The position numbers and the translations under genes are program-made. Of a DNA stretch of 64,000 nt, positions 8,232 through 17,474 are shown piece after piece. The notes beneath the pieces are model-generated. The model did not search any database and was not told the origin of the DNA. It worked only from the letters and a program-made list of their open reading frames with translations. The stretch comes from Salinibacterium sp. NK8237 (GTDB taxonomy: Bacteria; Actinomycetota; Actinomycetes; Actinomycetales; Microbacteriaceae). Numbering within the stretch: the first letter of the stretch is position 1; every line of letters starts with the position of its first letter. The DNA lies in assembly GCF_015864955.1 (NCBI RefSeq), contig NZ_JADYWE010000002.1, forward strand, positions 376,326 through 440,325, written 5' to 3'.

Positions 8232-9468
8232 TCGCAGCAGCGGTAGTGGCCTGCGACCGCCGCGAACCCCCACCCGGGTTCTCTAGGGTTCCCGGCGTCA
8301 TCAGCAACAGTGCGACGCCCCCAACCACGGCAGAGGCGACGAGCAGCACAATGAGGGGAGCCGTCCAGTTGCCCGAGATGGCGTGAACGACACCGAGCGA
8401 CAGCGGTCCGAGGGCTCCGAGCACGTAGCCGACTCCCTGCACGAAACCGCTGAGCGCGATCGAGCCTTCGAAGGTGAGGGTGCGTAGGTTGACCAGCAGC
8501 AGGCTGAGCGGAAAAATCAGCGTGCCGATTCCGAGGATGGATACCCAGAGCCAGGTCATGACCGATGGCGCCAGAATGAGGCCGAGGTAACCGACAACGA
8601 AGGCGGCAACGCCCGGGTAGACGAGGTGCAGGGGTTCGCGCATCCGATTCGCAATAATGGGCACAAAGATGGCGGCGGGGATGCCGATGGTCGCGAATAG
8701 CGAGAGAAGTTGCCCCGCTTCGGTTTCGGTACTTCCCGCGGTCGCTACCAGCAGGGGTGGCAGCCACGCGAACATGGCGTAGCCGTTGAAGCTGGAGATG
8801 GCGAAGATGAGCGATACGCCCCACGCGATTCGTGATTTCCAGAGGCCACCGATGCGGGGCGTCGGAATGGTGGAGGCGGCATTGGCAGTGTCTCGACTGC
8901 GGCGCCCGATAACGAGTGCGATCCACGGGATGATCGCCAGCATGCCAATGAGTGCCCACGAGCCGAGCGACTCACGCCACCCCGTCGCCTGCGCGAGAGG
9001 CACTGCCAGCAACGGTGGCACGAGCGCACCAACGGAGATAAGCGTCACATACAGCGACGTGACGAGCCCGATGCGTCGCGGAAAGTACTTCTTGACCAGC
9101 GGCGGCAAGAGAACGTTCGCGATGCCCATGCCGAGGAAGGCAAAGATGCCGCCGACGAGCAGACCCGCGAATGAGAAGCTCGTGGCGCGCACAAGCTGAC
9201 CGCCCACAATCGCTACGAGAGCGCCAAGCAGAATCCACTCGGCGTGCAGGCGACGACTGATCAGATGCATCGTGAGGCCGGCGACAGCGAAACATGCCGG
9301 CGCGAGCATACCGAGGATGCCGAGAGCAACGCTGTCGAGCGAAATGTCCCGCTGAACCGCGACAATGATCGGCGACAGCGAGGCAACTGCGGGGCGAAGG
9401 TTCAGGGCGACGAGCAGGATGCCGGCCAGGGCGAGGGGGCCGCCCCAGCGTCGATTCACAGTGGCCAA
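8212..9468 (-). CDS. MFS transporter, CynX/NimT-like
   Basis: This 418-residue integral membrane protein has twelve predicted hydrophobic segments in two halves. Its character is that of the CynX/NimT (cyanate/nitroimidazole) branch of the major facilitator superfamily, for example LALAGILLVALNLRPAVASLSP at the start. Substrate is unknown. The start overlaps the end of the upstream amidase gene by 13 bases on the same strand, so it is probably the last gene of the amide/peptide module. It could export a hydrolysis product or take up a related compound. Confidence 0.82.
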   Translation of the reverse strand: MATVNRRWGGPLALAGILLVALNLRPAVASLSPIIVAVQRDISLDSVALGILGMLAPACFAVAGLTMHLISRRLHAEWILLGALVAIVGGQLVRATSFSFAGLLVGGIFAFLGMGIANVLLPPLVKKYFPRRIGLVTSLYVTLISVGALVPPLLAVPLAQATGWRESLGSWALIGMLAIIPWIALVIGRRSRDTANAASTIPTPRIGGLWKSRIAWGVSLIFAISSFNGYAMFAWLPPLLVATAGSTETEAGQLLSLFATIGIPAAIFVPIIANRMREPLHLVYPGVAAFVVGYLGLILAPSVMTWLWVSILGIGTLIFPLSLLLVNLRTLTFEGSIALSGFVQGVGYVLGALGPLSLGVVHAISGNWTAPLIVLLVASAVVGGVALLLMTPGTLENPGGGSRRSQATTAAATTATRS

Positions 9469-10886
9469 GCCGGTGCGGCGGTGGACGGTCGGGTCTGCTC
9501 GTACCAGTGGCTGGCGCGCATGACTTCGAGGTCGTCGTAGCGACGTCCGGCAATCTGGAGTCCGATCGGGCGACCGTCGGCTGTGAAACCACAGTTCAGA
9601 GTCGATGCTGGCTGTTCCGAGAAATTGTAGGGCGCCGTGTAGGCAATGTGGTGCAGCGAGGTTGCGGCATCATTGCTGGGCATCGGCCACTCGGCAGGGA
9701 ACGCTGCGACGGGCGATGCCGCCGACAGCACGAGATCGTAGGGCGCGGTGGAGCGCACCGTGCTGTCACGCATCGACTGAATGGTTTGGTAATGACGCAG
9801 TGATTCAACGCCGGTGATGCCCTGACCGGCGAGCACCCAGTCTTGGATGAACGGCAGCACCATTGCTTGACGCTCCGGGCTCAGCGCCTCGAAGTCTCCG
9901 AGCGAACGCACCCGCAAGAACATGTCGAGGTCATCGAGATACTCCTCGGTCATGGGCGGAGCTATCTCGGTGATCTCGGCGCCGGCGGCAGCAAAGTGGC
10001 TGACGGCATCCTGAATTGCAGCGGCAACCTCGGGGTCGGTCGGCAAACCAGCGCCACCCTCCAAGTGGAAGGCGACCTTCTTGCCGCGCATGGCGGTGTC
10101 AAGGTCGGGGTAGTGGATGTTGCTCCAGTCGAGATCTTGCTGGCCGAGGCTCGTGTAGTCACGAATATCGGGGCGCGTGATGACGCTCATCATGAGCGCG
10201 GCATCGTCGACGGTGCGAGTGAGAGGTCCAGCGACTCGGCCCATGTAGGGCGGATCAACGGCGACACGCCCCGAGCTGGGCTTGAGCGTAAAGAGCCCGA
10301 GCCACGTTGCCGGAAGGCGCAGTGATCCGCCGATGTCAGAACCGGAATGCAGCGGGCCAACGCCAGCCGCCGCCGCAGCACCGGCTCCGCCACTGGATCC
10401 GCCGACAGTCCACGCGGGGTTCCAGGGGCTGCGGGTGATGCCGTGCAGCGACGAGACACCCGAGGAGAGCATCCCGTAGTCGGGCATCACAGTGATGCCG
10501 AAAATGACGCCACCCGATTCTTTGAGGCGGGCCGCGAGCGGGCCGTCAGCGGTGGCCGGAGGTGCGTCGAACTTGGCTGCCGTGCCCGAAGGCTGGCTGA
10601 AACCGGCCAGCGCGACGTTCTCTTTGATTGTGGCCGGAACGCCGTCGATGGCGCCCAACGGTTCGCCAGCAGCCCAGCGCTTCTCGCTCGCCTCAGCCGC
10701 AGCGGTAGCCCCCGCGGCGTCGATGGCGTAGAAACAATTCAATTCAGCCTGCTTGGCTTCCGCTCGCTCGAGCACAGCGCGGGTGACCTCGACGGGGGAG
10801 ATCGCTCGGCTCGCGAAGAGAGATCCGAGTTCGGTCGCAGTCAGCGTTGCCAAGGATGCGGTGCTGCCGGTGGGGGTGGCGGTCAT
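9456..10886 (-). CDS. Amidase-signature hydrolase
   Basis: This 476-residue enzyme has the complete amidase-signature triad: Lys88 in ATIKEN, Ser164 in the Gly/Ser-rich GGSSGGAGA, and Ser188 in DIGGSLRLPA. It should hydrolyse a carboxamide or a cyclic or linear amide bond in the cytosol. Relatives range from mandelamide and indoleacetamide hydrolases to the 6-aminohexanoate cyclic-dimer hydrolase NylA. It overlaps the P1 peptidase gene upstream by four bases and the MFS gene downstream by 13. The context of an oligopeptide ABC importer and an N-terminal-nucleophile hydrolase points to catabolism of an imported amide or peptide. Confidence 0.9.
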   Translation of the reverse strand: MTATPTGSTASLATLTATELGSLFASRAISPVEVTRAVLERAEAKQAELNCFYAIDAAGATAAAEASEKRWAAGEPLGAIDGVPATIKENVALAGFSQPSGTAAKFDAPPATADGPLAARLKESGGVIFGITVMPDYGMLSSGVSSLHGITRSPWNPAWTVGGSSGGAGAAAAAGVGPLHSGSDIGGSLRLPATWLGLFTLKPSSGRVAVDPPYMGRVAGPLTRTVDDAALMMSVITRPDIRDYTSLGQQDLDWSNIHYPDLDTAMRGKKVAFHLEGGAGLPTDPEVAAAIQDAVSHFAAAGAEITEIAPPMTEEYLDDLDMFLRVRSLGDFEALSPERQAMVLPFIQDWVLAGQGITGVESLRHYQTIQSMRDSTVRSTAPYDLVLSAASPVAAFPAEWPMPSNDAATSLHHIAYTAPYNFSEQPASTLNCGFTADGRPIGLQIAGRRYDDLEVMRASHWYEQTRPSTAAPAWPL

Positions 10887-11944
10887 GCGAGGACGCTCCA
10901 GTCGAGGTCAGTGGGGAGAGGGAAACGTTCCAGAGTCACAACCGGGGTCGTCACGGTGCGAGCAGAATCGATGGCATCCAGAATGGCCAGACGCATCGCC
11001 TCGGCTGAGGCCGTCTGCAGAGCGAAGAGCGAGGCAACGCGGCCGCTGCGGTCATCGCCTGCCAGTTCCTTTTTGGACGTAGCGAGCACAAAAATGGTGT
11101 CGCCATCGGTGAGGGTATGCACCGGGTTAAGCACCCGAGCGAACCCGTCGTGAGCCGTCGTCGCGGTGCGAGAGGCCTCGGCCGGATCGAGAATCGCATT
11201 CGTCGCGACTACAGCGATGGTCGTGTTGAGTCCCTGCGGCGGCGATGCCGAACGCACCGGCTCGAGGCCAGCCGCCGCGGCTGCAGCCTTACCGCCTGCG
11301 GTAGTGGACGCAGCCGTCTGAGGCAGCCACGGCATCCCGACCGCATTCACGACCACGATGGCGCCGACCACGATTTCGGCGTTGTCTCCCGTGAGCGTGA
11401 CGGAGGCTGTGCCCACGCCACCCTTATAGATACCGCCTAGCGCACCGCCGGTACCTGCACCGACGTTGCCACGCTCGACGGGGCTAAACGGAGGGCTTGC
11501 TGCCGCAGCAGCAGTGGCGTCGTAGCCCATCTGCTCGGTGGGGCGATTGCCGAATTCGCCACCGCGCCCGAGATCAAAAATTGCGGCAGCGGGAACAATC
11601 GGCACCACCTCGTGGGGGAGAGTGCCGACTAGAATTCCGCGCTCATCCTCGGCGCACCAGCGCTGAGCGCCCTGGGCTGTCGCGAGCCCAAAAGCACTCC
11701 CGCCCGTGAGTACAACTGCATCGACCGTGGGCACCAGCGTGCGTGGATCCAGCGCATCAGTTTCGTGAGTGCCGGGGCCACCGCCGCGCACATCTACGCC
11801 CCCAATCGTGTTGGCGTCGGGCAACACCACGGTCACGCCGCTGAGCCAACCATCGCCCTGCTTGTTGACCTGTCCAACACGGATGCCGTCGACATCGGTG
11901 ATCGACCCAACGTCGCGACGACCGGTCGCTGCTGCGCCGCTCAC
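10883..11944 (-). CDS. P1-family (S58) N-terminal-nucleophile hydrolase, DmpA/NylC-like
   Basis: This 353-residue protein belongs to the P1/DmpA family, whose members cut themselves to free a Ser or Thr nucleophile and then hydrolyse peptides, beta-peptides or nylon oligomers. The likely cleavage site is Asn240-Thr241 (GLNTTIAVVATNA). Asp280 and Asp282 (TDGDTIF) lie 39 and 41 residues after the Thr, the spacing I recall for NylC (Thr267, Asp306, Asp308). Lys174 and Asn200 could complete the site. The length is close to NylC (355). It lies between the ATPase and amidase genes with four-base overlaps on both sides. A D-aminopeptidase-like activity is the main alternative. Confidence 0.85.
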   Translation of the reverse strand: MSGAAATGRRDVGSITDVDGIRVGQVNKQGDGWLSGVTVVLPDANTIGGVDVRGGGPGTHETDALDPRTLVPTVDAVVLTGGSAFGLATAQGAQRWCAEDERGILVGTLPHEVVPIVPAAAIFDLGRGGEFGNRPTEQMGYDATAAAAASPPFSPVERGNVGAGTGGALGGIYKGGVGTASVTLTGDNAEIVVGAIVVVNAVGMPWLPQTAASTTAGGKAAAAAAGLEPVRSASPPQGLNTTIAVVATNAILDPAEASRTATTAHDGFARVLNPVHTLTDGDTIFVLATSKKELAGDDRSGRVASLFALQTASAEAMRLAILDAIDSARTVTTPVVTLERFPLPTDLDWSVLA

Positions 11945-13818
11945 GAGCGGGCCCGTCCGGCGAGCTCGGAGATCGACGGCGTCGCACTCACGAGCTTCTG
12001 GGTGTACGGGTGAAGAGGATTGTCATAGACGTCATCGGTCGGTCCGCATTCGACGATGCGACCATCCGATAACACCGCAACGGTGTCGCACGCGTGCCGG
12101 ATGACGCCGAGATCGTGCGAGACGAACAGCAGCGTGAGTGCGTACTCATCGACTAGGTCCGAGAGCAGATTGAGCACCTGCGCGCGCACCGAAACATCCA
12201 GAGCGCTCACCGCCTCATCCGCCACCAACACGCGTGGGCGCGTGATGAGGGCCCGCGCGATAGAAATGCGCTGGCGCTGACCACCCGAGAACTGGTGCGG
12301 ATGACGGTGCATGACATCCGCATCAAGACCGACGGATTCCAACTGGGCAATCACTCGCTCGCGGGACTCCTCGCGGCTGACACCTCGTAGTGGCTCCGCC
12401 ACGATCTGCTCAACCTTCATGCGCGGATCGAGTGACCCCATCGGGTCTTGGAACACGATCTGCACTTGGCTGCGGAAGTCGCGCAACTCGCGTTCCTTCG
12501 CGCCCGCAAGCTCTTGCCCGGAGACCGTAATGCTGCCGCCGGTGGGCTCATCGAGAGCACACATCAGACGCATCAGCGTCGACTTTCCTGACCCTGATTC
12601 GCCGACAATACCGAAGCGTTGGCCCTTGGCGACATCGAAATCGAGCCCACGCAAACCATGCACGACGGGCGGCTTGCCGAAGAGTTTGCCACCACCGCGG
12701 CGCTTGTACTGGCGCGTGAGCTCGCGAACCCGAATCAGCGGTTCGCCCGGAATCTCGTTGAAGATGATCCGCTCATCCGGGTCGGTGCGGCGCTGGTGCG
12801 GAATCACGAAACCTGGCGTGCTGGCGATCGCGGGAGCCGCCACGGCAGGCTCAGCCGCTGCGGCATCCGCAGAAGCAACGTCAGCAACCTCACCACCGGC
12901 GCCAGCAGCAGCAGGCGAGCCAACCGCAGGCTCCTCCAGCGCAGCGGCGAGCTCGGCAGCGGTGGGAAGCGTGATCGCACTGGTCGCAATCGTGTGCAGA
13001 CGACCCCGCTCATCCACGACAGAAAGGTTCGACGCGGCGATGAGCGCCTTGGTATAGGGATGCTGCGGGTTGGTGATGACCTGCTCGACCGTGCCGTCTT
13101 CCACGATGTCGCCCTTGTACATCACGAGCACCCGCTCGCAGACCTCAGCGACAACGCCGATATCGTGGGTGATGAAGAGCAGCGAGGTGCCGCGTTCGGT
13201 GACGAGCCCCTCGATCAGGCGCAGCACTTCTGCCTGCACCGTGACATCCAGAGCGGTGGTTGGTTCGTCGCACAGCAGCAGCTGGGGGTCGTTCGCCATC
13301 GCCATTGCGAGCATGACGCGCTGGCGTTGACCACCCGAGAGCTGGTGGGGGAACGCGAGCGCGGCTTCGGCGGGGTTCGGCAGCTTCACTTGCGCCAACA
13401 GTTCTACGGCGCGGGCGGCGGCAGTCTGGCCGGAAGGAACCGTGCGGTGCTGGGTCATGATCTCGGCAACCTGCGCGCCAACCTTCATGAGCGGGTTCAG
13501 TGCGGTCATGGGCTCCTGAAAGACCATGGCCATGGTGTTGCCGCGCAACTGGCTCAGCTTCGATTCGGAGGCGTGTACGAGATCTCCGTGGCCGCCGGCA
13601 AGGTGAATCTCGCCATTGGCTGCGAGCGTCTCGGGCAGCAAGCCCATGACGGATGTTGCCGTCAACGACTTGCCAGAACCCGATTCTCCGATGAGCCCGA
13701 CGCGCTCGCCGGGAGCGATGTCGAAGCTGATTCCGTGCAGCAGCTCGGCGAAGGCGGAGTTGACGGTGAGGTTACGAACGCTGAGCGTCGGTTCGATGGG
13801 GGAGTCTGTCGTGGTCAT
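11941..13818 (-). CDS. Fused dipeptide/oligopeptide ABC transporter ATPase (DppD-DppF type)
   Basis: This 625-residue protein contains two complete ABC ATPase domains. The first has Walker A GESGSGKSLT and signature LSGGQRQRV; the second has GESGSGKSTLM and FSGGQRQRI. They are joined by an Ala-rich linker of about 70 residues. It powers the two permeases encoded upstream and so replaces separate DppD and DppF subunits. The start at 13818 (MTTTDSPIEP) overlaps the permease stop as ATGA; a longer in-frame reading beyond it lies wholly within the permease gene and is rejected. Substrate class: di- or oligopeptides or similar (family 5 importers). Confidence 0.92.
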   Translation of the reverse strand: MTTTDSPIEPTLSVRNLTVNSAFAELLHGISFDIAPGERVGLIGESGSGKSLTATSVMGLLPETLAANGEIHLAGGHGDLVHASESKLSQLRGNTMAMVFQEPMTALNPLMKVGAQVAEIMTQHRTVPSGQTAAARAVELLAQVKLPNPAEAALAFPHQLSGGQRQRVMLAMAMANDPQLLLCDEPTTALDVTVQAEVLRLIEGLVTERGTSLLFITHDIGVVAEVCERVLVMYKGDIVEDGTVEQVITNPQHPYTKALIAASNLSVVDERGRLHTIATSAITLPTAAELAAALEEPAVGSPAAAGAGGEVADVASADAAAAEPAVAAPAIASTPGFVIPHQRRTDPDERIIFNEIPGEPLIRVRELTRQYKRRGGGKLFGKPPVVHGLRGLDFDVAKGQRFGIVGESGSGKSTLMRLMCALDEPTGGSITVSGQELAGAKERELRDFRSQVQIVFQDPMGSLDPRMKVEQIVAEPLRGVSREESRERVIAQLESVGLDADVMHRHPHQFSGGQRQRISIARALITRPRVLVADEAVSALDVSVRAQVLNLLSDLVDEYALTLLFVSHDLGVIRHACDTVAVLSDGRIVECGPTDDVYDNPLHPYTQKLVSATPSISELAGRARS

Positions 13819-14693
13819 CGTTTTACCTGCATTCTGGGGTCGAGCCGGTCGCGTAATCCGTCGCCGAGGAGGTTGAAGCCGAGCACCGCAATCGCGATCG
13901 CGATTCCGGGCCAAACGACCAAGAGCGGTTGAACGTAGAGGTAGCCCTGGGCGTCTTGCAGCATGCGGCCCCACGAGGGGGTCGGCGGGGTGGTTCCGAG
14001 GCCGAGGTACGAGAGGGCTGCTTCGGCAAGTACGGCGATGCCAAAGGAGACGGATGCTTGCACGATAAGAATTCCGGAGATGTTGGGCAGCACGTGCTTG
14101 ATGCCCACGAACCACCCGTTTTTTCCGGAGGCTTTGGACGCCTGCACGTACTCGCGACTCATCACCTGTTGGGTGCCACTGCGGGCGATTGACGCGAAGG
14201 ATGGCGCTGAACCGATGCCGAGCGCGACCATCGCGGTGGTGGTGTTTGCTCCGAAGACGGCGCCGAAGATGATGGCGAGCAGCAGAGCGGGGAAGGCGAG
14301 CAGGATGTCGTTGCCGCGCATCATGAATTGGTCGAGTCGGCCGGGGTTCATGCCGGCGACGATTCCGAAGGGAACTCCGAGCACGGCCGCGATACCGACG
14401 GCGACGATTCCGACGATCAACGAAATCTGAGCCCCACGAAGGATCGAGCTGAGCACGTCACGCCCGAAGTTGTCGGTGCCGAGGAGGTGCTCGGCGCCGG
14501 GCGGGAGCAGAAGTTCTCCGGGAAAGACACCTTCGGGGTCGAACGGAGTCCAGAACGCGGAGAGCACTGCGGCGAAGACGATGAGACCGATCAGGATGAT
14601 GCCGACGACGAGGTTGCCGTTGCGGCGCTTTCCCGAAGGAATAGCGTTTTTGCGCAGGCGCGGAGCTGCGGGAGCGGGAGTGGGGGTCGTCAT
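13815..14693 (-). CDS. Peptide ABC transporter permease (DppC-like)
   Basis: This 292-residue inner-membrane permease has an N-terminal OppC-type segment, then about six transmembrane helices and the EAA-type loop near YVQASKASGKNGWFVGIKHV. With the DppB-like protein it forms the channel of a family 5 importer. Coupled starts: four-base overlaps with both the upstream DppB-like and the downstream ATPase gene. The substrate follows from the whole cassette and is not readable from this subunit. Confidence 0.92.
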   Translation of the reverse strand: MTTPTPAPAAPRLRKNAIPSGKRRNGNLVVGIILIGLIVFAAVLSAFWTPFDPEGVFPGELLLPPGAEHLLGTDNFGRDVLSSILRGAQISLIVGIVAVGIAAVLGVPFGIVAGMNPGRLDQFMMRGNDILLAFPALLLAIIFGAVFGANTTTAMVALGIGSAPSFASIARSGTQQVMSREYVQASKASGKNGWFVGIKHVLPNISGILIVQASVSFGIAVLAEAALSYLGLGTTPPTPSWGRMLQDAQGYLYVQPLLVVWPGIAIAIAVLGFNLLGDGLRDRLDPRMQVKR

Positions 14694-15637
14694 GATGCGC
14701 TCCGGAGTCGGGGGTCAACGATGGTGTAGGCGATGTCGATGAGAAGGTTGAGCAGCAGTACCAGGGCCACGAGAACCATCACGATTCCTTGGATGCTGGG
14801 CAGGTCGCGCAGGGCTACCTTGTCGAGCAGGAGGCTGCCGAGGCCGGGGATCGCGAAGACGCGTTCGATGACGACGGCGCCAATCAGCAGCGATGCAATC
14901 TGAAGGCCGAGCACGGTCATCACGGGGATGGCGGCGTTACGAAGGCCGTGTCGCATGAGCGCACGGTTGGGGGTGAGGCCCTTGGCGCGGGCGGTGCGGA
15001 GAAAGTCTTCGCGCATGACTTCGAGTACCGATGATCGGACGTAGCGGCTGAGCACTGCGCCCTGCACCGAGCCGAGCGCGATGGCCGGAAGGATGAGGTG
15101 CTCAAGGAACCCGACGAAGTCGTCTCCCGGGTCATCCCAGCCTCCAGCCGGCAGCCATTTGAGCTTCACGGCGAAGAGCGCCACAAGAAGGATTCCGAAG
15201 AGGAAGCCGGGGATCGAGATTCCGATCTGGCTGATGCCGGAAATGATCACGCCGTCGGCTTTGTTCTGGCGAACGGCCGAGAGGATGCCCATGGGGATTG
15301 CGAAGAGCAGAGCGAGGATCACGCTGGAGATCACGAGCACTCCGGTGATGGCAAGAGCGTCGCCGATCTGGGGCCCGATCTCTTGACCCGACACCGTTGA
15401 GGTGCCGAAGTCGCCGATGAGGAGGTGTCCGAACCAGTCGAAGAACTGAACGTAGAGGGGGCGGTCGAGGCCCATCAGCTGCTCTTGAGCGGCGACTTGA
15501 GCTTCGGTGGCGTCGATGCCGAGGGCGACGCGCGCCGCATTGCCGGGGAGGATCGACAGCATCAAGAACGTGATGATGGATGCCGCCACCAGAGTCGCAG
15601 CAAAGATGCCGATTCGGCGGGCGATGGTCAACAGCAT
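14690..15637 (-). CDS. Peptide ABC transporter permease (DppB-like)
   Basis: This 315-residue inner-membrane protein has the DppB layout: a first helix at the N-terminus, the long external loop with QEQLMGLDRPLYVQFFDW, and five further helices. Its EAA loop contains FLRTARAKGLTPNRAL. It pairs with the DppC-like subunit. It is the first gene after the binding-protein gene, from which it is separated by 113 bases. That gap holds some GC-rich inverted sequences but no clear T-rich terminator, so the cassette is probably one transcription unit with a processing or attenuation point. Confidence 0.92.
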   Translation of the reverse strand: MLLTIARRIGIFAATLVAASIITFLMLSILPGNAARVALGIDATEAQVAAQEQLMGLDRPLYVQFFDWFGHLLIGDFGTSTVSGQEIGPQIGDALAITGVLVISSVILALLFAIPMGILSAVRQNKADGVIISGISQIGISIPGFLFGILLVALFAVKLKWLPAGGWDDPGDDFVGFLEHLILPAIALGSVQGAVLSRYVRSSVLEVMREDFLRTARAKGLTPNRALMRHGLRNAAIPVMTVLGLQIASLLIGAVVIERVFAIPGLGSLLLDKVALRDLPSIQGIVMVLVALVLLLNLLIDIAYTIVDPRLRSAS

Positions 15638-15750
15638 GTTAGGGCCTTTTCGCAGTGATGGATCTGGGGCCTGGCGGGCGGAGCCGGAGTGTCAGGGATG
15701 GTGACGTACCGGCCCCACCCGTCAGGGGAGTGGTGCTGGTGAGGCTAGTT

Positions 15751-17262
15751 CTAGCGTGCGATTGTTGTCAGGTCGAATGACAACGTCGGCGCGTTCAGCG
15801 GAACTCCGGTGAGGTCAGCGTCTGCCGCCGTCACGTTCGGGTTGAGGAAGAGCCAGTCGGCCGCGGCTTCTTCAGCCATGGTCGCGCTAGCTTCCTTCAT
15901 CAACTCGACGAAGGTTGCTTCATCGCTTGCATCTGCTTCAGCGAACAGGGCCATTACTTCGGGGTTGTCGTAACCCGCGTAGTAGGTCGGCGCCGCAAAC
16001 GCGCTGATGTCGCGCGGTTCAGTGTGGGCGATGATCGAGATGTCGTAATCGTGGTTGGTGAAGACCTCGTCGAGCCAGACTGCGGGGAACTCCAGTGTGG
16101 TGACGTCGGCGGTGATGCCGACCTGAGCGAGCTGATCCTTGACGACCTGTCCGGCATCCACTGCGTAGGGCAGGTTAGGGAGCTTCATCGAAACGGTGAG
16201 GTCGCTGACGCCTGCTTCAGCCAAAAGTTCTTCAGCCTTGGCAGGGTCGTAGGGGTAGAGGTCAACGAGCGAGTCATCGAACCAGGGGTCAGTCGGCGGA
16301 ACCATCGAGCCGATGAGCGAACCGTAGCCGCTGTTCACGGTGTCGAGAACGGCCTGGCGGTCGACGGCATACATGACAGCTTGACGAACGCGAACGTCGC
16401 TGAAGGCGTCGCTCTGGTTGTTCAGCGTCATCGTGGTCTCGCCGGTTGATGTTCCTTCGTAGACGGCGAAGTCGTCATCCGATTCGAACTGGCCGATGAG
16501 CTGGTACGCGGTGAGCGCGGAGATGAGGTCGATGTCTCCACCCAACAGGGCGTTGGTCTGTGCGGTGGCGTCGGCGTAGTAGTTGAACGTGACGTCGGTC
16601 ATGAAGGGCGCGTCGCCCCAGTAGTCGTCACGTTCGGTCAGCTCGAGGCTGGTACCCGAGGTGAATTCGCTCACGTCGTAGGGGCCGGTGCCGACCGGGT
16701 CAGTGGCGAGGTCATCGATACCGTCGGGGCTGAACATGGTTCCGACTGGGCCGGCCATGTTGAAGAGCCAGCTGTTGCTCGGAGTGCTGAGCGTGATCGT
16801 GACCTCGGTGTCGGAGACAACATCGACGGATGCGATGGGGTCGAGGTAGCCAGGGCCGTTAGCGGTCCAGTTGTCGGCGACGCGTTCGAGGCTGAACTTG
16901 ACGCTCTCGGCGGTGAAGGGCGAACCGTTGGAGAAGGTCACGCCTTCGTGGAGCAGGAACGTGTAGACGAGTCCATCGTCACTGACCGAGTAAGACTCAG
17001 CGAGCAGTGGCTGGATGTCGCCGGCGTTGTCGATTTTGACGAGGCCTTCGTAGACGTTGTAAAGCAGCGCCTGCGGGATCGCGGCACCACCGGTAGTCGA
17101 GTAGTCGAGGCTTGCCGGGGAAGCGAGCAGGCCGACAACAAGCTCGGTGCTTGCGGCAGCATCGCTGGAATCGTCGGCGGCTGAACATCCGACGAGAGCG
17201 AGGGAAGCAACCATTGCGGTTGCGGTGATGGCGAGGGATTTCCGCCGGGTAAAGGACCTCAT
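15751..17262 (-). CDS. Family 5 extracellular solute-binding lipoprotein
   Basis: This 503-residue protein begins with a basic n-region, a hydrophobic core and a lipobox ending at Cys26 (LALVGC), so it should be exported and lipid-anchored. The body is a family 5 (peptide/nickel) binding protein. The start at 17262 (MRSFTRRKSL) is fixed by AAGGAG eight to nine bases upstream and by the signal peptide; a longer reading to 17400 would bury the signal. It captures the substrate for the DppBC-like importer. Its promoter region holds a perfect FadR-type palindrome at 17356-17370. Confidence 0.93.
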   Translation of the reverse strand: MRSFTRRKSLAITATAMVASLALVGCSAADDSSDAAASTELVVGLLASPASLDYSTTGGAAIPQALLYNVYEGLVKIDNAGDIQPLLAESYSVSDDGLVYTFLLHEGVTFSNGSPFTAESVKFSLERVADNWTANGPGYLDPIASVDVVSDTEVTITLSTPSNSWLFNMAGPVGTMFSPDGIDDLATDPVGTGPYDVSEFTSGTSLELTERDDYWGDAPFMTDVTFNYYADATAQTNALLGGDIDLISALTAYQLIGQFESDDDFAVYEGTSTGETTMTLNNQSDAFSDVRVRQAVMYAVDRQAVLDTVNSGYGSLIGSMVPPTDPWFDDSLVDLYPYDPAKAEELLAEAGVSDLTVSMKLPNLPYAVDAGQVVKDQLAQVGITADVTTLEFPAVWLDEVFTNHDYDISIIAHTEPRDISAFAAPTYYAGYDNPEVMALFAEADASDEATFVELMKEASATMAEEAAADWLFLNPNVTAADADLTGVPLNAPTLSFDLTTIAR

Positions 17263-17355
17263 GTCTAGACAATCTCCTTGGTTTGTTTCCGAATTATTGC
17301 GGGAATGGAGCGGTGCGAAACGGGGGTGAAATGTGATGGATAACGGCCCGAAACA

Positions 17356-17370
17356 ACTGGTCTGACCAGT
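17356..17370. promoter_or_regulatory. FadR/GntR-type operator
   Basis: ACTGGTCTGACCAGT is a perfect inverted repeat, with seven-base arms and one central base, and matches the TGGTnnnACCA core of FadR-subfamily GntR regulators. It lies between the binding-protein gene (minus) and the FadR-like regulator gene (plus), so it probably controls both. Confidence 0.75.
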
Positions 17371-17474
17371 ACACTTGGGGCGTGTCCGATAGTGTGGCAC
17401 GGTCGTCGAAGGTCGTCAACACGAGGCGCGAAATGATCGAAAACCGGCAACAATGATGTGCAAAAGGAAAGCAG

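Noticed and set aside
12619..13932. 437-codon open frame antisense to the fused ABC ATPase
   Set aside because: The ATPase has all motifs; the opposite frame has none.
15638..15750. Possible terminator between the binding-protein and DppB-like genes
   Set aside because: GC-rich inverted sequences exist but no clean stem with a T-run could be drawn.
17263..17400. Longer N-terminus for the family 5 binding protein
   Set aside because: Would place 46 residues before the signal peptide and run over the promoter region; AAGGAG supports 17262.
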